Positions 25,695 through 34,666 of a DNA stretch of 64,000 nt are shown in pieces (within the stretch, counting starts at the first letter, position 1; the number at the start of each line of letters is the position of its first letter). The notes below the pieces were generated by a model, which saw only the letters and a list, made by a program, of their open reading frames with translations, was not told the origin of the DNA and made no database searches. Both the position numbers and the translations under genes were made by a program. The stretch is from Paenibacillus sp. FSL R5-0345 (lineage in GTDB: Bacteria > Bacillota > Bacilli > Paenibacillales > Paenibacillaceae), in assembly GCF_000758585.1 (NCBI RefSeq), contig NZ_CP009281.1, positions 5,580,001 through 5,644,000 of the forward strand, in the 5' to 3' direction.

Positions 25695-25847
25695 GACAGT
25701 ATAACTATATGCGGAGTCAGCACTCGCCTCATGGACATCTGTCTTTACTAGAACTAAATTGGCAGATGTCCCCTGTCTTTTGCCCCGCTTGCCCGAACCT
25801 TAGAAGATTTCATCCACTCACAGGATGCTGGTATACTATAAGAGGTA

Positions 25848-26015
25848 GTTCAAAAAGTCCGCTTTTGATCACGAAGTACCCCAAGAAGATTACTCGACAT
25901 CGAATATTGAATTCAGGCGAAACTTCCGGTGCTCACGTAGCTTCCACTACGCCTCCGCTCCTCAGTTTCTACCTTCTTTCAAGCTTCTCGGTGCTGAAAA
26001 CCGTACTTTTTGAAC
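25848..26015. repeat. 168-bp non-coding element with inverted ends
   Basis: The element begins with GTTCAAAAAGT and ends with the exact complement ACTTTTTGAAC. Pairing continues with mismatches inward (CCGCTTTT against CGGTTTT). No gene lies within. It looks like a mobile miniature repeat or a large hairpin RNA, and sits just upstream of the ATPase gene. Confidence 0.6.
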
Positions 26016-26102
26016 ACGCGCTATAAAGGTCTAGCTCGAAGCTCTAATCTCGTCATATCTGTCCGGAATAGATTATTTTCTGGCATTCACAGGGGGGGCA
26101 CT

Positions 26103-26858
26103 ATGAATAACACCACGCTTTACTTGCGTCATGCAGAACTGCTTCGTGATCAGGTTCCATCATTCCAAACCTATCCATTTCATCTGCCAGCCGTAAGAAC
26201 ACTGGATCGGCTTATTTTTCAAAAGCCAGTAACCTTTCTTGTCGGGGAGAATGGCACAGGGAAATCTACCTTGTTAGAGGGAATTGCTGCTGCGTGGGGC
26301 TTTAACCCTGAAGGTGGAACACTTAACTTCTCTTTTAACACTCGTTCCTCACATTCGAGTCTCTATGAGTATTTTAGAATTGCTAGAGGGGTTAGACGTC
26401 CGAAGGACGGCTTTTTTCTACGCGCGGAGAGCTATTATAATGTGGCTTCCTACATTGATGAATTAGATGAACAGCCTAGTTTTGGTCCACCAATCAAGAA
26501 CTCCTATGGAGGCAAGTCTCTGCACGAGCAGTCTCACGGAGAGTCTTTTTTCGCAGCGTTCGTTCATCGTTTCGGAGGCCGCGGACTTTATATCCTTGAT
26601 GAACCTGAAGCAGCTCTATCTCCGCTGCGGCAAATGTCTCTGCTGGTGCGTATGCATGAGCTAGTGCAACAGGATTCACAGTTTATTATCGCAACCCATT
26701 CACCTATTCTGATGTCCTATCCGGAAGCCGAAATTTTTCTTCTAGAGGGTGAGGGCATCCGTTCTGTCGCCTTGGAGGAGACGGAGCACTATACCGTGAC
26801 CAAAGCATTTATGAATGACCGTCAGGGCATGCTGCGTGAGCTTTTAGAGGATGAATGA
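26103..26858 (+). CDS. AAA/ABC-type ATPase, SMC-RecF-like
   Basis: This 251-residue single-domain ATPase has Walker A (FLVGENGTGKSTLLEGIA), an ABC signature-like LHEQSHGESFF, Walker B (YILDEPEAALSP) and the H-loop (FIIATHSPILM). These are the hallmarks of the 'AAA family ATPase' proteins related to OLD/RecF and standalone ABC domains. The start at 26103 is taken because the longer frame to 26010 runs into the inverted-end element; the upstream site is G-rich (GGGGGGGC). There is no transporter partner beside it. Function is unknown, and it ends at a shared terminator with the WsfD-like gene. Confidence 0.85.
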   Translation: MNNTTLYLRHAELLRDQVPSFQTYPFHLPAVRTLDRLIFQKPVTFLVGENGTGKSTLLEGIAAAWGFNPEGGTLNFSFNTRSSHSSLYEYFRIARGVRRPKDGFFLRAESYYNVASYIDELDEQPSFGPPIKNSYGGKSLHEQSHGESFFAAFVHRFGGRGLYILDEPEAALSPLRQMSLLVRMHELVQQDSQFIIATHSPILMSYPEAEIFLLEGEGIRSVALEETEHYTVTKAFMNDRQGMLRELLEDE

Positions 26859-26873
26859 ATAGATAAACCAATA

Positions 26874-26911
26874 AAAACAGCAAGTCTCCATAATCGGAAA
26901 CTTGCTGTTTG
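26874..26911. terminator. Bidirectional terminator
   Basis: Arms AAACAGCAAGT-TCC and GGA-ACTTGCTGTTT with a 6-nt loop separate the converging ATPase and WsfD-like genes. Confidence 0.8.
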
Positions 26912-26925
26912 ATTTGTTCCATAAC

Positions 26926-28341
26926 TTAACGTCTTACAATCCCTACGAGCTTGTGCACAATCCATCCGAACATGACTACAACCATCATATCGAAGCACAC
27001 ATTAAACAAGAATAAATGCTTACCGATATCAGCCCTTCCGTCCCCAAGAATCGGAACCAAGAAGGAGAAAATCCCTATCAGTCCCAATAACATCAGCAGT
27101 TCACCAGCAACTCTTCCCCGAACATCCCTACTGCGGAAGTATTGGAACAATGCCCCGGCAAAATACAGCAGATAAAATAGGGAGAGGAATCCAAGCGTAT
27201 GCGGAATATACTTGTTCTTGAATTCGCTCCATCCACTATAAGTATACGATAATGCGCCTGCTGGCTTATTTTCACTCTTCTCATAGTTCCCTAGATAATA
27301 AGGGCGAATCGCCATACTGTTACTCGCAGCATATTCCATATTATCTATTAACCGTCCTGGATGTTTTAAGTAGAAGAACAATACATCCTTATGGGATACC
27401 CGGTCGTAGAAATCTGGTACCAGCGATGGATCATCCTGTTTAATGACTGTATCTGTCTGAAAATAATTCGTGCCTGCAAGTACCTCCAACCGCTCCGGCA
27501 ATCCGAGATCCTGCAAATCTCCCTTCACATCCGGTGATTCATTTAATATCCCAAAAAACACAGTCTGATACAGGTTAATATGCTTTAGCTCTTTTGGCGC
27601 CGTCACGTACATAACGATGGATACCAGAAATATCGCAATCGAAAAGCGTAAGGCCAGCTTTCTCCATTTTCGTTCACCATCAAGCGTCATAAACCGCAGG
27701 AAGATCAATGCAAAGGCAATCCCAACCGGCGCATTCTGAATTTTGGAGGTGACCAGAAACAGAATCGCGATAAAGAACAAGGTTAACCCTTTAGTCGTAG
27801 GCTTTTCTTGGCTAGTAAGTCTTAATCCCAGCGCAAAGGTTAGCAGCATGAATACCATCGATACCGGCTCTCCAAACAAGGAGTTAAAGTATGCCAAATA
27901 CCCAATATCGTAAAATACAAACAAAATAGCTGCACCTAGCAGCAGCCCCGTAACATAAGAGCCGCGAGCATTGTACTTCACCAGCAGCCAGGTCGCCACC
28001 AGTAAAAGAAGACCGTAAACTGCACCGAGCAATCTAACATCAAAAAAGCTGCCATGGATGAGACCGCCGATCAACCTCGGTACAAGCACAACCAAAATCT
28101 GTGAAGAAGGATAGAAGCCCCTAAACAAATTCTCATACGCAAAACGAGAATGGCTAAAATTAAAAAACTGGTCGGTATACGATGCTGCAGTATCATAGTA
28201 GTTCAGACCGATGGTATTCATCATACGCAGGAAATCTCCATTATCAGCAACCCCAATAAAAGGTCCTACGAATAGCAGATAAATAATGAGACCGCAGCCG
28301 GCAAGGCTTACGAGATACTCCGGTTTCCAGAACTTTTTCAT
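26926..28341 (-). CDS. Polytopic glycosyltransferase, WsfD-like
   Basis: This 471-residue membrane protein has about ten hydrophobic helices (starting YLVSLAGCGLIIYLLFVGPFIG) and the segment GVADNGDFLRMMNTIGL in the first external loop. That ADNGD/FLR pattern is the hallmark I associate with the WsfD family, the S-layer glycan hexose transferases first described in Geobacillus; acidic residues in the first loop are typical of GT-C enzymes using lipid-linked sugars. Its start lies 8 bp after the stop of the LtaS-like gene, so the two are co-transcribed. Confidence 0.75.
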   Translation of the reverse strand: MKKFWKPEYLVSLAGCGLIIYLLFVGPFIGVADNGDFLRMMNTIGLNYYDTAASYTDQFFNFSHSRFAYENLFRGFYPSSQILVVLVPRLIGGLIHGSFFDVRLLGAVYGLLLLVATWLLVKYNARGSYVTGLLLGAAILFVFYDIGYLAYFNSLFGEPVSMVFMLLTFALGLRLTSQEKPTTKGLTLFFIAILFLVTSKIQNAPVGIAFALIFLRFMTLDGERKWRKLALRFSIAIFLVSIVMYVTAPKELKHINLYQTVFFGILNESPDVKGDLQDLGLPERLEVLAGTNYFQTDTVIKQDDPSLVPDFYDRVSHKDVLFFYLKHPGRLIDNMEYAASNSMAIRPYYLGNYEKSENKPAGALSYTYSGWSEFKNKYIPHTLGFLSLFYLLYFAGALFQYFRSRDVRGRVAGELLMLLGLIGIFSFLVPILGDGRADIGKHLFLFNVCFDMMVVVMFGWIVHKLVGIVRR

Positions 28342-28349
28342 GATTCCCC

Positions 28350-30242
28350 CTATCTCTGTGGTAACAGCTTCACATATTCGTCGGACAAATTCATTAGCTT
28401 CAATACATACTCATAATCGCTCTGATATTTCGAGAAATCCGTTACCGGCTTGAGCGTATCCAGCGACACAGCTTCACCATCTGCAAATCCTTTTCCAGGG
28501 ACATAGAGAATGTCATCATTAAAGAAGGAGCCGGAAGGCAAATAATACCTCATGCCTAACACATTACGATCAATGTTGAGCAGGTCATGACCAAATGCTG
28601 TAAATCCTTCTTGTTGTAGTGAAACGCCCATTAAATTAGCTATCGTAGGAAGGATATCTAGTTGTCCTCCCGTACGCTCTACTACCTTCCCTTGCTCCAT
28701 TCCCGGCACACGCACAATGAGTGGAATATTAAAGCGGCTGATCCGGGAATCATATGGAACACCAAGTGCGCTTTCCACTTGCTCCGGCGGAACATCCTGA
28801 GGCTGAAGGCCAAAGTGATCACCATACATAACCAGAACAGTGTTATCCCACAATCCATTTTCTTTCAAACCTTCTATTAAAGTACCTATGGCATAATCAG
28901 TATAGTTTATAGCAGTCAAATAATCACCAAGCATCGTATCCTTCAAATTATCAGGCACAGTGATTTTCTTAAAGGAATCCGGGATTTTGAAAGGATGATG
29001 ACTCGATGCTGTCACCATCTGCGCGTAAAAAGGAGTACCTTTCTTCTTTAGCTCTGCCAATTTCTCGACACCCGTAATATACAGCTGTTCATCGGAAGCA
29101 CCGAACGCATTAAAATGATCATTCGTAAAATAATCTTTATCATAATAGCCGTTAAAACCAAGCGCCGGGTAAAGCTCATTCCGATTCCAAAAGCCTACTT
29201 TATTCACATGAAAGGTGTACGCCTCATATCCTTTATCCCTTAGCAGACGTGGTAAGCTTGGCAATTCTCTGTCCCCGAATCCGGTAGACATGGCCAACGT
29301 ACCAATCGGATAAATTGACGTATTGCTCATGAATTCCGCATCAGATGTATTCCCTGGACCAATCTGCTGATAGACATGAGGGAAATAAAAGCCCTCATCT
29401 GCTAACTTATTCATGACTGGCGTCAATTCTTGCCCATCCAGGGATTGATGCAATGGGAAATTTTGAAAAGCTTCTAATTGTAGCACAATTACATTTTTAC
29501 CCTTTTGTGAGCCAAAATAATCAGGAGTCGTACCCGCTGGCTTGTCACTATATGGATAGGAAGATTGCAGCGCATCAACCTTCGCGATCGTATCCTTAAT
29601 ATCTCCCGTTCCAATAAGATTGTTATCTTCTTTAATCTTAATCGCTGCAACGACCTCATAATTTATAAATCCGGCAGTTTCTGCCTGTACAAGCTCATTC
29701 GTAATCCCCCGAGCAGAGTGAACAGAATATGCCGATAAAGAAAAACCTCCAATAATGGATACCAGAATCACCAGCACCTGTACTAATCCTGTCTTCCGGT
29801 AACTATAGCGTTCATGCGGGTAGGCTTTTCCTTGTCTCCATCTGCGAATCAAGCCGTAGATGGCGAAGATAACAAAATCCGCGAAGAATAAGTAATCAAT
29901 ACTCTTTATAGTAGATTCTACGCTTGCCTTCACTTGAAATACCTGATTAATTTCGGATAAGGCTAGATAGGTTGGAACAGAACCAAAGTGATTAAAATAC
30001 ACACTAGCTGCGAACAGCAACAGCGATAAAAAACCATTAAATATCCAATAGACGGTTGTTCTCACCCTAGATGGCGTAATCACTGTTAAAATCCCCATGA
30101 TAAATAGGACTGGCGCTACATCCGCTGCAATCCATTCCCAAGCAATTCTATCAAAGAACAACACTCTCAAAAACAACAGCTTTAACCATAACAATATAAC
30201 AACGATAAAGAAATGGGCACGATCCTGCCCTTGCTTTTTCAC
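28350..30242 (-). CDS. LTA synthase family protein (LtaS-like)
   Basis: This 630-residue protein has five N-terminal membrane helices (to about residue 185) and an extracellular sulfatase-like domain. The GPGNTSDAEF segment, near residue 307, holds the catalytic Thr found in LtaS, with NVIVLQLEAFQ upstream and VMYGDHFG downstream, matching the metal-binding set. LtaS enzymes polymerise glycerol phosphate from phosphatidylglycerol onto a lipid anchor. The start is a GTG behind AGAGGGGA. Partnered with a WsfD-like enzyme, it may modify a surface glycan with phosphoglycerol rather than make bulk lipoteichoic acid; that part is inference. Confidence 0.88.
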   Translation of the reverse strand: MKKQGQDRAHFFIVVILLWLKLLFLRVLFFDRIAWEWIAADVAPVLFIMGILTVITPSRVRTTVYWIFNGFLSLLLFAASVYFNHFGSVPTYLALSEINQVFQVKASVESTIKSIDYLFFADFVIFAIYGLIRRWRQGKAYPHERYSYRKTGLVQVLVILVSIIGGFSLSAYSVHSARGITNELVQAETAGFINYEVVAAIKIKEDNNLIGTGDIKDTIAKVDALQSSYPYSDKPAGTTPDYFGSQKGKNVIVLQLEAFQNFPLHQSLDGQELTPVMNKLADEGFYFPHVYQQIGPGNTSDAEFMSNTSIYPIGTLAMSTGFGDRELPSLPRLLRDKGYEAYTFHVNKVGFWNRNELYPALGFNGYYDKDYFTNDHFNAFGASDEQLYITGVEKLAELKKKGTPFYAQMVTASSHHPFKIPDSFKKITVPDNLKDTMLGDYLTAINYTDYAIGTLIEGLKENGLWDNTVLVMYGDHFGLQPQDVPPEQVESALGVPYDSRISRFNIPLIVRVPGMEQGKVVERTGGQLDILPTIANLMGVSLQQEGFTAFGHDLLNIDRNVLGMRYYLPSGSFFNDDILYVPGKGFADGEAVSLDTLKPVTDFSKYQSDYEYVLKLMNLSDEYVKLLPQR

Positions 30243-30371
30243 GAATAATCCCCTCTTACATGTTCATTTGTTCGAAATATTAAATCTATTCTATTATTTT
30301 GTAAAATATCAGGCTGTTCTAGTATAACAATACTTACTTTTTTTATCAAAATGGTAGAATTATTTACCACT

Positions 30372-30414
30372 AAAAAAGAGATGCCCCACCGCCCTTCGGC
30401 TTTGGAACATCCCT
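30372..30414 (-). terminator. Terminator of the amidohydrolase gene
   Basis: On the minus strand AGGGATGTTCC pairs with GGGGCATCTCT across a GC-rich inner segment and runs into TTTTTT. Confidence 0.65.
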
Positions 30415-30437
30415 GTTAACTCTGAGTTGATCAATCT

Positions 30438-31775
30438 TTAGACGATCGAAGTATGCTTAAGCAATCTTTTAATAGAACGGTTAGCTTCATTCAGAACAAT
30501 TTCTTTATCTACAGTCTTCAACAGACCTCTTTCCATCACGATCTCCCCATCGATAATCGTAGTTTCCACATCCGCCCGGGTAGCGGAATATACAATTCTA
30601 GAGATAGGATCAACGTCGTAGGAGGGGAAGGTGTGGAAATTGAAGAGATTCAGAAGCACTAGGTCTGCCTTTTTACCTACCTCAATACTGCCGATCTTCT
30701 CTTCCATTCCTACCGCCTTTGCCCCGCCTATAGTTGCCATACGAAATACACTTCTCGCATCCATCGTCGTAGGTCCATGTTGAGGCTTCTGAATAATTGC
30801 CGCAAGGCGCATTTCATTAAACATATCTAGATTATTATTGCACGGTGCACCGTCAGCACCTAGACTTAGTGACACATGATCATGGAGCATCCCCGGTGTA
30901 TCTGCAATTCCAGAGGCTAGTTTCAGATTTGAACCGGGGCAATGACTTACATGGACTCCGCGATCTCGCAATATGCGCCGCTCCTCAGCATCCAGCCAAA
31001 CACAGTGCGCCAGTATTAAGCGCTCATTAGCTAATCCTAGATGGTCCAGGTAGACGATGTTACGCATTCCGGTCATCGCCTGCACAATCTCAATTTCCCC
31101 TAAGTTCTCAGAAGCATGGGTATGGACCTTCACATCATACCTTGCGGAGAGAACTCGTACCTCGGTTAATAAGGGCTCGGTGCAGGATATTACAAAACGC
31201 GGAGAGAACGCATATTGAATTCGGCCATTGCCATAGCCATTCCATTTTTCAAGCAAATCCACACTTTCCTGCAAAGAAGAAGCAGTGTCTTCTTGCAGTG
31301 CTTCAGGCACATCTCCTCCTTTTTGATCCATCATCACCTTGCCGGACAATGCCCGAATTCCACTTTTAGCAATAGCCTGAAAAGCATAGTCCGTATGATG
31401 GACAGTCTCCATATCAACAATCGTAGTGGTTCCGCTGGAGATCAGTTCCCCAATACCAAGCATCGCCGAATAATAAAGGGATTCTTCATCATGCGCAGCT
31501 TCTAACGGCCAAATCCGTTTACGCAGCCAATCCATAAGCTCCAGATCATCTCCCTTCCCACGGAATAACGTCTGGCATAAATGAATATGTGTCTGAACAA
31601 AACCGGGGATTAAGGTCCGGTTTGTGGCATTGATTACCTTTTCGTCTCCCTTCGGGATCAGGTCAGTGCCGATCTCTACGATGATATCGTCCTTAATTCG
31701 AACATCCCCGACAAGCATATCCTCCTGCTTATTCATGGTAATGATTTCAGCATTTTTAATTAGGATGTTCCCCAT
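30438..31775 (-). CDS. Amidohydrolase/deaminase (TRZ/ATZ, SAH-deaminase like)
   Basis: This 445-residue COG0402 amidohydrolase shows the metal-site motifs in order: GFVQTHIHLCQTLFRGKGDDLELMDWL, the VHTHASENLGEIEIV His pair, LAHCVWLD, and SLGADGAPCNNNLDMFNEMRLAAI with the catalytic Asp. This last block is typical of 5'-deoxyadenosine/S-adenosylhomocysteine/methylthioadenosine deaminases. The ATG at 31775 follows GAGGGGGAG; the frame from 31793 is longer but overlaps that site. A guanine riboswitch stands directly upstream, which points to a purine base or nucleoside as substrate and raises guanine or 8-oxoguanine deaminase as alternatives. Confidence 0.85.
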   Translation of the reverse strand: MGNILIKNAEIITMNKQEDMLVGDVRIKDDIIVEIGTDLIPKGDEKVINATNRTLIPGFVQTHIHLCQTLFRGKGDDLELMDWLRKRIWPLEAAHDEESLYYSAMLGIGELISSGTTTIVDMETVHHTDYAFQAIAKSGIRALSGKVMMDQKGGDVPEALQEDTASSLQESVDLLEKWNGYGNGRIQYAFSPRFVISCTEPLLTEVRVLSARYDVKVHTHASENLGEIEIVQAMTGMRNIVYLDHLGLANERLILAHCVWLDAEERRILRDRGVHVSHCPGSNLKLASGIADTPGMLHDHVSLSLGADGAPCNNNLDMFNEMRLAAIIQKPQHGPTTMDARSVFRMATIGGAKAVGMEEKIGSIEVGKKADLVLLNLFNFHTFPSYDVDPISRIVYSATRADVETTIIDGEIVMERGLLKTVDKEIVLNEANRSIKRLLKHTSIV

Positions 31776-31826
31776 TGTGCTTCTCCCCCTCATTATTCAT
31801 TCGTTTGCCGCTCCACGATGTAACAG

Positions 31827-31926
31827 AAAAAGGCCACAAAAATATGCCTTAGCATATTTTCGTAGCCAGAAATTTACGGTTCCCGGTAGAGACCCTTAAA
31901 CCAATTATTAAGGATATACGAAAAGA
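31827..31926 (-). promoter_or_regulatory. Guanine-class purine riboswitch with terminator
   Basis: On the minus strand an 8-bp P1 (TTTTCGTA with TACGAAAA) encloses GTCTCTACCGGGAACCGTAAAT, the purine aptamer core: the GTCTCTACC of J2/3-P3 and the ACCGTAAA of L3. J3/1 reads GGCTACG, with C at the specificity position, so guanine or hypoxanthine is expected. The 3' strand of P1 is also the start of a long stem (GGCTACGAAAATATGC with GCATATTTTTGTGGCC) that ends in TTTTT. Ligand binding would therefore decide whether the terminator forms. It lies about 50 bp upstream of the amidohydrolase start. Confidence 0.88.
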
Positions 31927-32198
31927 AACTATTCTATTCCAAATTTGAATAAAGTAATCATAAAACAAAGACAGGTTTAGTGTCAACACAAGTTATTTAA
32001 AATAACACAAAACTTAAATTTAGATGTTTTTACGTAAATATAAATAATCCATCCCTTATTTATGTTATAAAATCTAACTCCAACTTTGGTTTTCCGCACT
32101 ATTATTCTAATAACTCATTAATTCCGCTTTTTATACTCGTCCTATTACCCGAACCGATAGCCGCGCTTTTAATAAAGTAATAGCGAGGAGGAGATCAA

Positions 32199-32678
32199 AT
32201 GCCAACAATTTCTCAAACCCCAAGTGAGTTGCAAGCATTCATTGCCGCTGCTGAAAAAGCATGGTTCGAGGTCTACGATTCTGCCGATTCCCGTAGAGTG
32301 ATCCGCGTTGACGGTGCTGATTATTATCGTCTGCCGGTTAGATTCAGCACCAGAGCGAAGGTCATTTCATATTTTAGAAAATACTGGGGTATTACAATGA
32401 GCAACACCATGTTCTGTAATTTACAAACCGTTTCTAGAAACAACAGACTCTACGTAATATCGGGAGATACAGGAACCATTGCTTTTATCCCAAGAAGACT
32501 CACCGTTACGGGTCGCACATCAACAAGAATACGCCTTACAGCAGTTCTGTCGATAGATGATATGAGCGATGAAGATATCGTTAACGTTCGTTATCTAATC
32601 GGCGTATCAGGAAATAGACTGCTCATCCTTAACCGAGATCAAAAAAATACTGACCCACGATACCAGACCTGCCGTTAA
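32199..32678 (+). CDS. Hypothetical protein, possibly IseA-like
   Basis: This 159-residue protein starts at an ATG behind GCGAGGAGG. The body has LQAFIAAAEKAWFEVY, YYRLPVRFSTRAKVISYFRKYWG, and a C-terminal beta-rich segment (GRTSTRIRLTAVLSI). The pattern of an N-terminal helix followed by 'SYFRKYWG' resembles IseA/YoeB-type inhibitors of cell wall DL-endopeptidases, but there is no signal peptide, which IseA would need. The family call is tentative; the protein could be a spore- or cytoplasm-located relative. Confidence 0.55.
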   Translation: MPTISQTPSELQAFIAAAEKAWFEVYDSADSRRVIRVDGADYYRLPVRFSTRAKVISYFRKYWGITMSNTMFCNLQTVSRNNRLYVISGDTGTIAFIPRRLTVTGRTSTRIRLTAVLSIDDMSDEDIVNVRYLIGVSGNRLLILNRDQKNTDPRYQTCR

Positions 32679-32705
32679 TGAAAATCTCCATAATCTTATA
32701 AACAC

Positions 32706-32763
32706 AAAAACGCTCCTATGTAGAAATGGAGGGATCACCCAACCATCTCCATAGGAGCATTTT
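32706..32763. terminator. Bidirectional terminator
   Basis: Arms AAAACGCTCCTATG and CATAGGAGCATTTT with a loop of about 30 nt lie between the converging genes at 32199 and 32831. Confidence 0.65.
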
Positions 32764-32830
32764 CTTTGTGCATCTATTTACCGCCAGCTATCCTAGACGC
32801 AGTCATCGTTCTAGTACACAACCAGCTTGT

Positions 32831-33373
32831 TTATGTTGAAGAATCCGGACGCTGTTCCGGTTTCAACACCTTCTCGAATACTGGAAAGTTCGCCGTGCGG
32901 TTTGGAAAATCCACTTCACCTCTATGGTCATAACCAAGGCGAGGATAAATTTCAAGTGCTCTAGTATTCTTGGCATAAGTATCTAACCGAATACTTGTGT
33001 AACCATTACGTGCTGCGTAATCCTCTGCAAAAGCAATTAACCTAGTCGCAATCCCTTTACCCTGAATCTGTGGATGGACTGCTAACCGATGCATAATCAG
33101 ATGTGGCCCTTGATTTTGCTTCCACTCGATCTTCTTATATTCCTCAGAAGCATTCTCATCCAATACAAGAATACCTGCGATAGCCTGATCCTCTTCACAT
33201 ACATATAAGGTACCCTGCGCGATATCCAGTTCGATAATCTCTCTATTCGGATAGCGCTCATCCCACTGGTCGCTTCCAGCGGCCTGCATAACTTGTACAC
33301 ATTTTGAGATCAATTCCATAATCTCTTCTATCTCTTCCTGTCTAGCTTTTCTGATCCCATTTCCTACTTGCAT
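32831..33373 (-). CDS. GNAT family N-acetyltransferase
   Basis: This 180-residue acetyltransferase has the GNAT acetyl-CoA motif A, LAVHPQIQGKGIATRLIAFAEDYA (Q/R-x-x-G-x-G/A in QGKGIA), and motif B, YTSIRLDTYAKNTRALEIYPRLGY. The substrate is not predictable. It is unrelated in strand context to its plus-strand neighbour, and the gap to the next gene upstream (33578) holds a short hairpin (GTCCCTC with GAGGGAC, 33491-33510). Confidence 0.88.
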   Translation of the reverse strand: MQVGNGIRKARQEEIEEIMELISKCVQVMQAAGSDQWDERYPNREIIELDIAQGTLYVCEEDQAIAGILVLDENASEEYKKIEWKQNQGPHLIMHRLAVHPQIQGKGIATRLIAFAEDYAARNGYTSIRLDTYAKNTRALEIYPRLGYDHRGEVDFPNRTANFPVFEKVLKPEQRPDSST

Positions 33374-33577
33374 CCTGCTATCCCCTCTTTCTTATCGACA
33401 TCTGAAAACCGTTTAAATAGATTCTCGTTTTAGAAGTCTATCATATTCGGAGACAAATTCCGATAGTAGGATGATTCCAGAGAGGAAGCAGTCCCTCTAA
33501 GTTGAGGGACACGAAAGATCAGTATAACGCGTCATAGATTAGATCTCCGGGTCCCTTCCTCTTAATTCACCTGCTGC

Positions 33578-33994
33578 TTAATTAAACTCCAGTTTATGCC
33601 CATCCTCGAAGCCCTTGGCGAAACCGGCGTCGAACCCCACGTTGTATGCTTCGGTGTAGCCCTGCTGATAGGCGTCTGCCGGTGGCGTTTCCGGCGAAAC
33701 GCCCAGGTCCGGGGGGAGCGGAATAACCTGTGGAGCAGGTGGAGCCTCGACAGCCGGCACTACATGTACCGGTGTGTGAATAACTCTTACCTTTCGAACA
33801 AGCTTTCGGCGGAGCCTTCTTTTCTTACGTACCAAAAGGCCTTTCTTCGTCTTACCGTAACGAACGATTTTCCGAGCATGCCCTCTGCGAGGTTTGCGGG
33901 CTAGACCTCTACGAACTTTCGTTTTACGCGAGAGCAGCAATGTACGTCTGCGGGTTCTGCCCGAACGTAATGTTCTAAGGCTTTTTTTCTTCAT
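33578..33994 (-). CDS. Extremely basic small protein with Gly-aromatic C-terminus
   Basis: This 138-residue protein starts at the ATG 33994 behind AGGAGG (9 nt). Residues 1 to about 85 are Arg/Lys-rich (LRSGRTRRRTLLL, RKKRRLRRKLVRKVR), followed by a Pro/Ala/Val linker. The C-terminal 30 residues repeat an aromatic-Gly pattern: QQGYTEAYNVGFDAGFAKGFEDG. The same Gly-Tyr-x-x-G pattern occurs at the N-terminus of both CgeB enzymes. There is no signal peptide. It may be a spore coat matrix protein, comparable only in character to Bacillus basic coat proteins. Confidence 0.6.
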   Translation of the reverse strand: MKKKSLRTLRSGRTRRRTLLLSRKTKVRRGLARKPRRGHARKIVRYGKTKKGLLVRKKRRLRRKLVRKVRVIHTPVHVVPAVEAPPAPQVIPLPPDLGVSPETPPADAYQQGYTEAYNVGFDAGFAKGFEDGHKLEFN

Positions 33995-33998
33995 GCTT

Positions 33999-34301
33999 CT
34001 ATTCCTCCTGTGCTCCATGATCTCTGGAGGTTCCTACGGCGTATGCCTTGCTCAGCCAGGGCGCAGCAGGAATTCCCCGTTTCGGTTGATGCAGTGAAAT
34101 CCCGGACATCATCCGGCACATCGCGCTCTGATACCCACTTAGGATTCTAATATTGTCGCTCAATTTTCGGGCCGTCAGCTCAGATTGCCCCGTCAATTCG
34201 GCGATGCTCTCCAAGATGGCCGCCAATGCAGCCTGACTGCGCGAAATGGAGCGGATCATCTCCAGCTTGACGGCATGTTCAGAGAGACGGTCCCCGCTCA
34301 T
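33999..34301 (-). CDS. Small helical protein, paralogue 3 of 3
   Basis: This 100-residue protein is all-helical by pattern, with hydrophobic residues at helical spacing (IRSISRSQAALAAILESIAELTGQ, then NIRILSGYQSAMCRMMSGI). The SQAALAAILES block resembles QWNIAMILEAKA and HEQMARILDAER of the next two genes upstream. Its start overlaps the stop of the middle gene by 4 bp. No family is recognised. It precedes the basic protein by 5 bp, and the four seem to form one transcript. Confidence 0.6.
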   Translation of the reverse strand: MSGDRLSEHAVKLEMIRSISRSQAALAAILESIAELTGQSELTARKLSDNIRILSGYQSAMCRMMSGISLHQPKRGIPAAPWLSKAYAVGTSRDHGAQEE

Positions 34302-34645
34302 TTGCTGTCTTCCCCAAAACTAAACCCATCACCTGACATGTCACCAAAACCTTCTCCGCCGCCATCATCTTCACCACTGCCCAACACTGCTTTTAAATTG
34401 CTGTAGAGTCCATTCTCCAGTTTGGTCAGCCCTTCAACCATCTCCACGATGACTTCGTGAATAGAGAGGGATTCCTTTAGCTGCTCACCGTGGGATTCGA
34501 AAGCTCTAGCGTGGATATGATGCTGTGCCCACTGCTTTACCTTTTCAGCTTCAACCGCCTTAGCTTCCAGAATCATTGCAATGTTCCACTGGATAGTGGC
34601 GGTCGACTCCAGCATTTGCAGATATGCTTGTTCTCTGCTCATCAT
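34298..34645 (-). CDS. Small helical protein, paralogue 2 of 3
   Basis: This 115-residue protein has a helical body (AYLQMLESTATIQWNIAMILEAKAVEAEKVKQWAQ, then SIHEVIVEMVEGLTKLENGLYSNL) and an acidic Gly-rich tail (GEDDGGGEGFGDMSGDGFSFGEDSK). It shares the IxxILEA/IxxE pattern with its neighbours. It could be a structural or docking protein for the basic partner encoded downstream: the acidic tail against the basic head is suggestive, not evidence. Start ATG at 34645 follows GGAGGC. Confidence 0.6.
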   Translation of the reverse strand: MMSREQAYLQMLESTATIQWNIAMILEAKAVEAEKVKQWAQHHIHARAFESHGEQLKESLSIHEVIVEMVEGLTKLENGLYSNLKAVLGSGEDDGGGEGFGDMSGDGFSFGEDSK

Positions 34646-34666
34646 CCGCCTCCTGCTCCTATAGCG

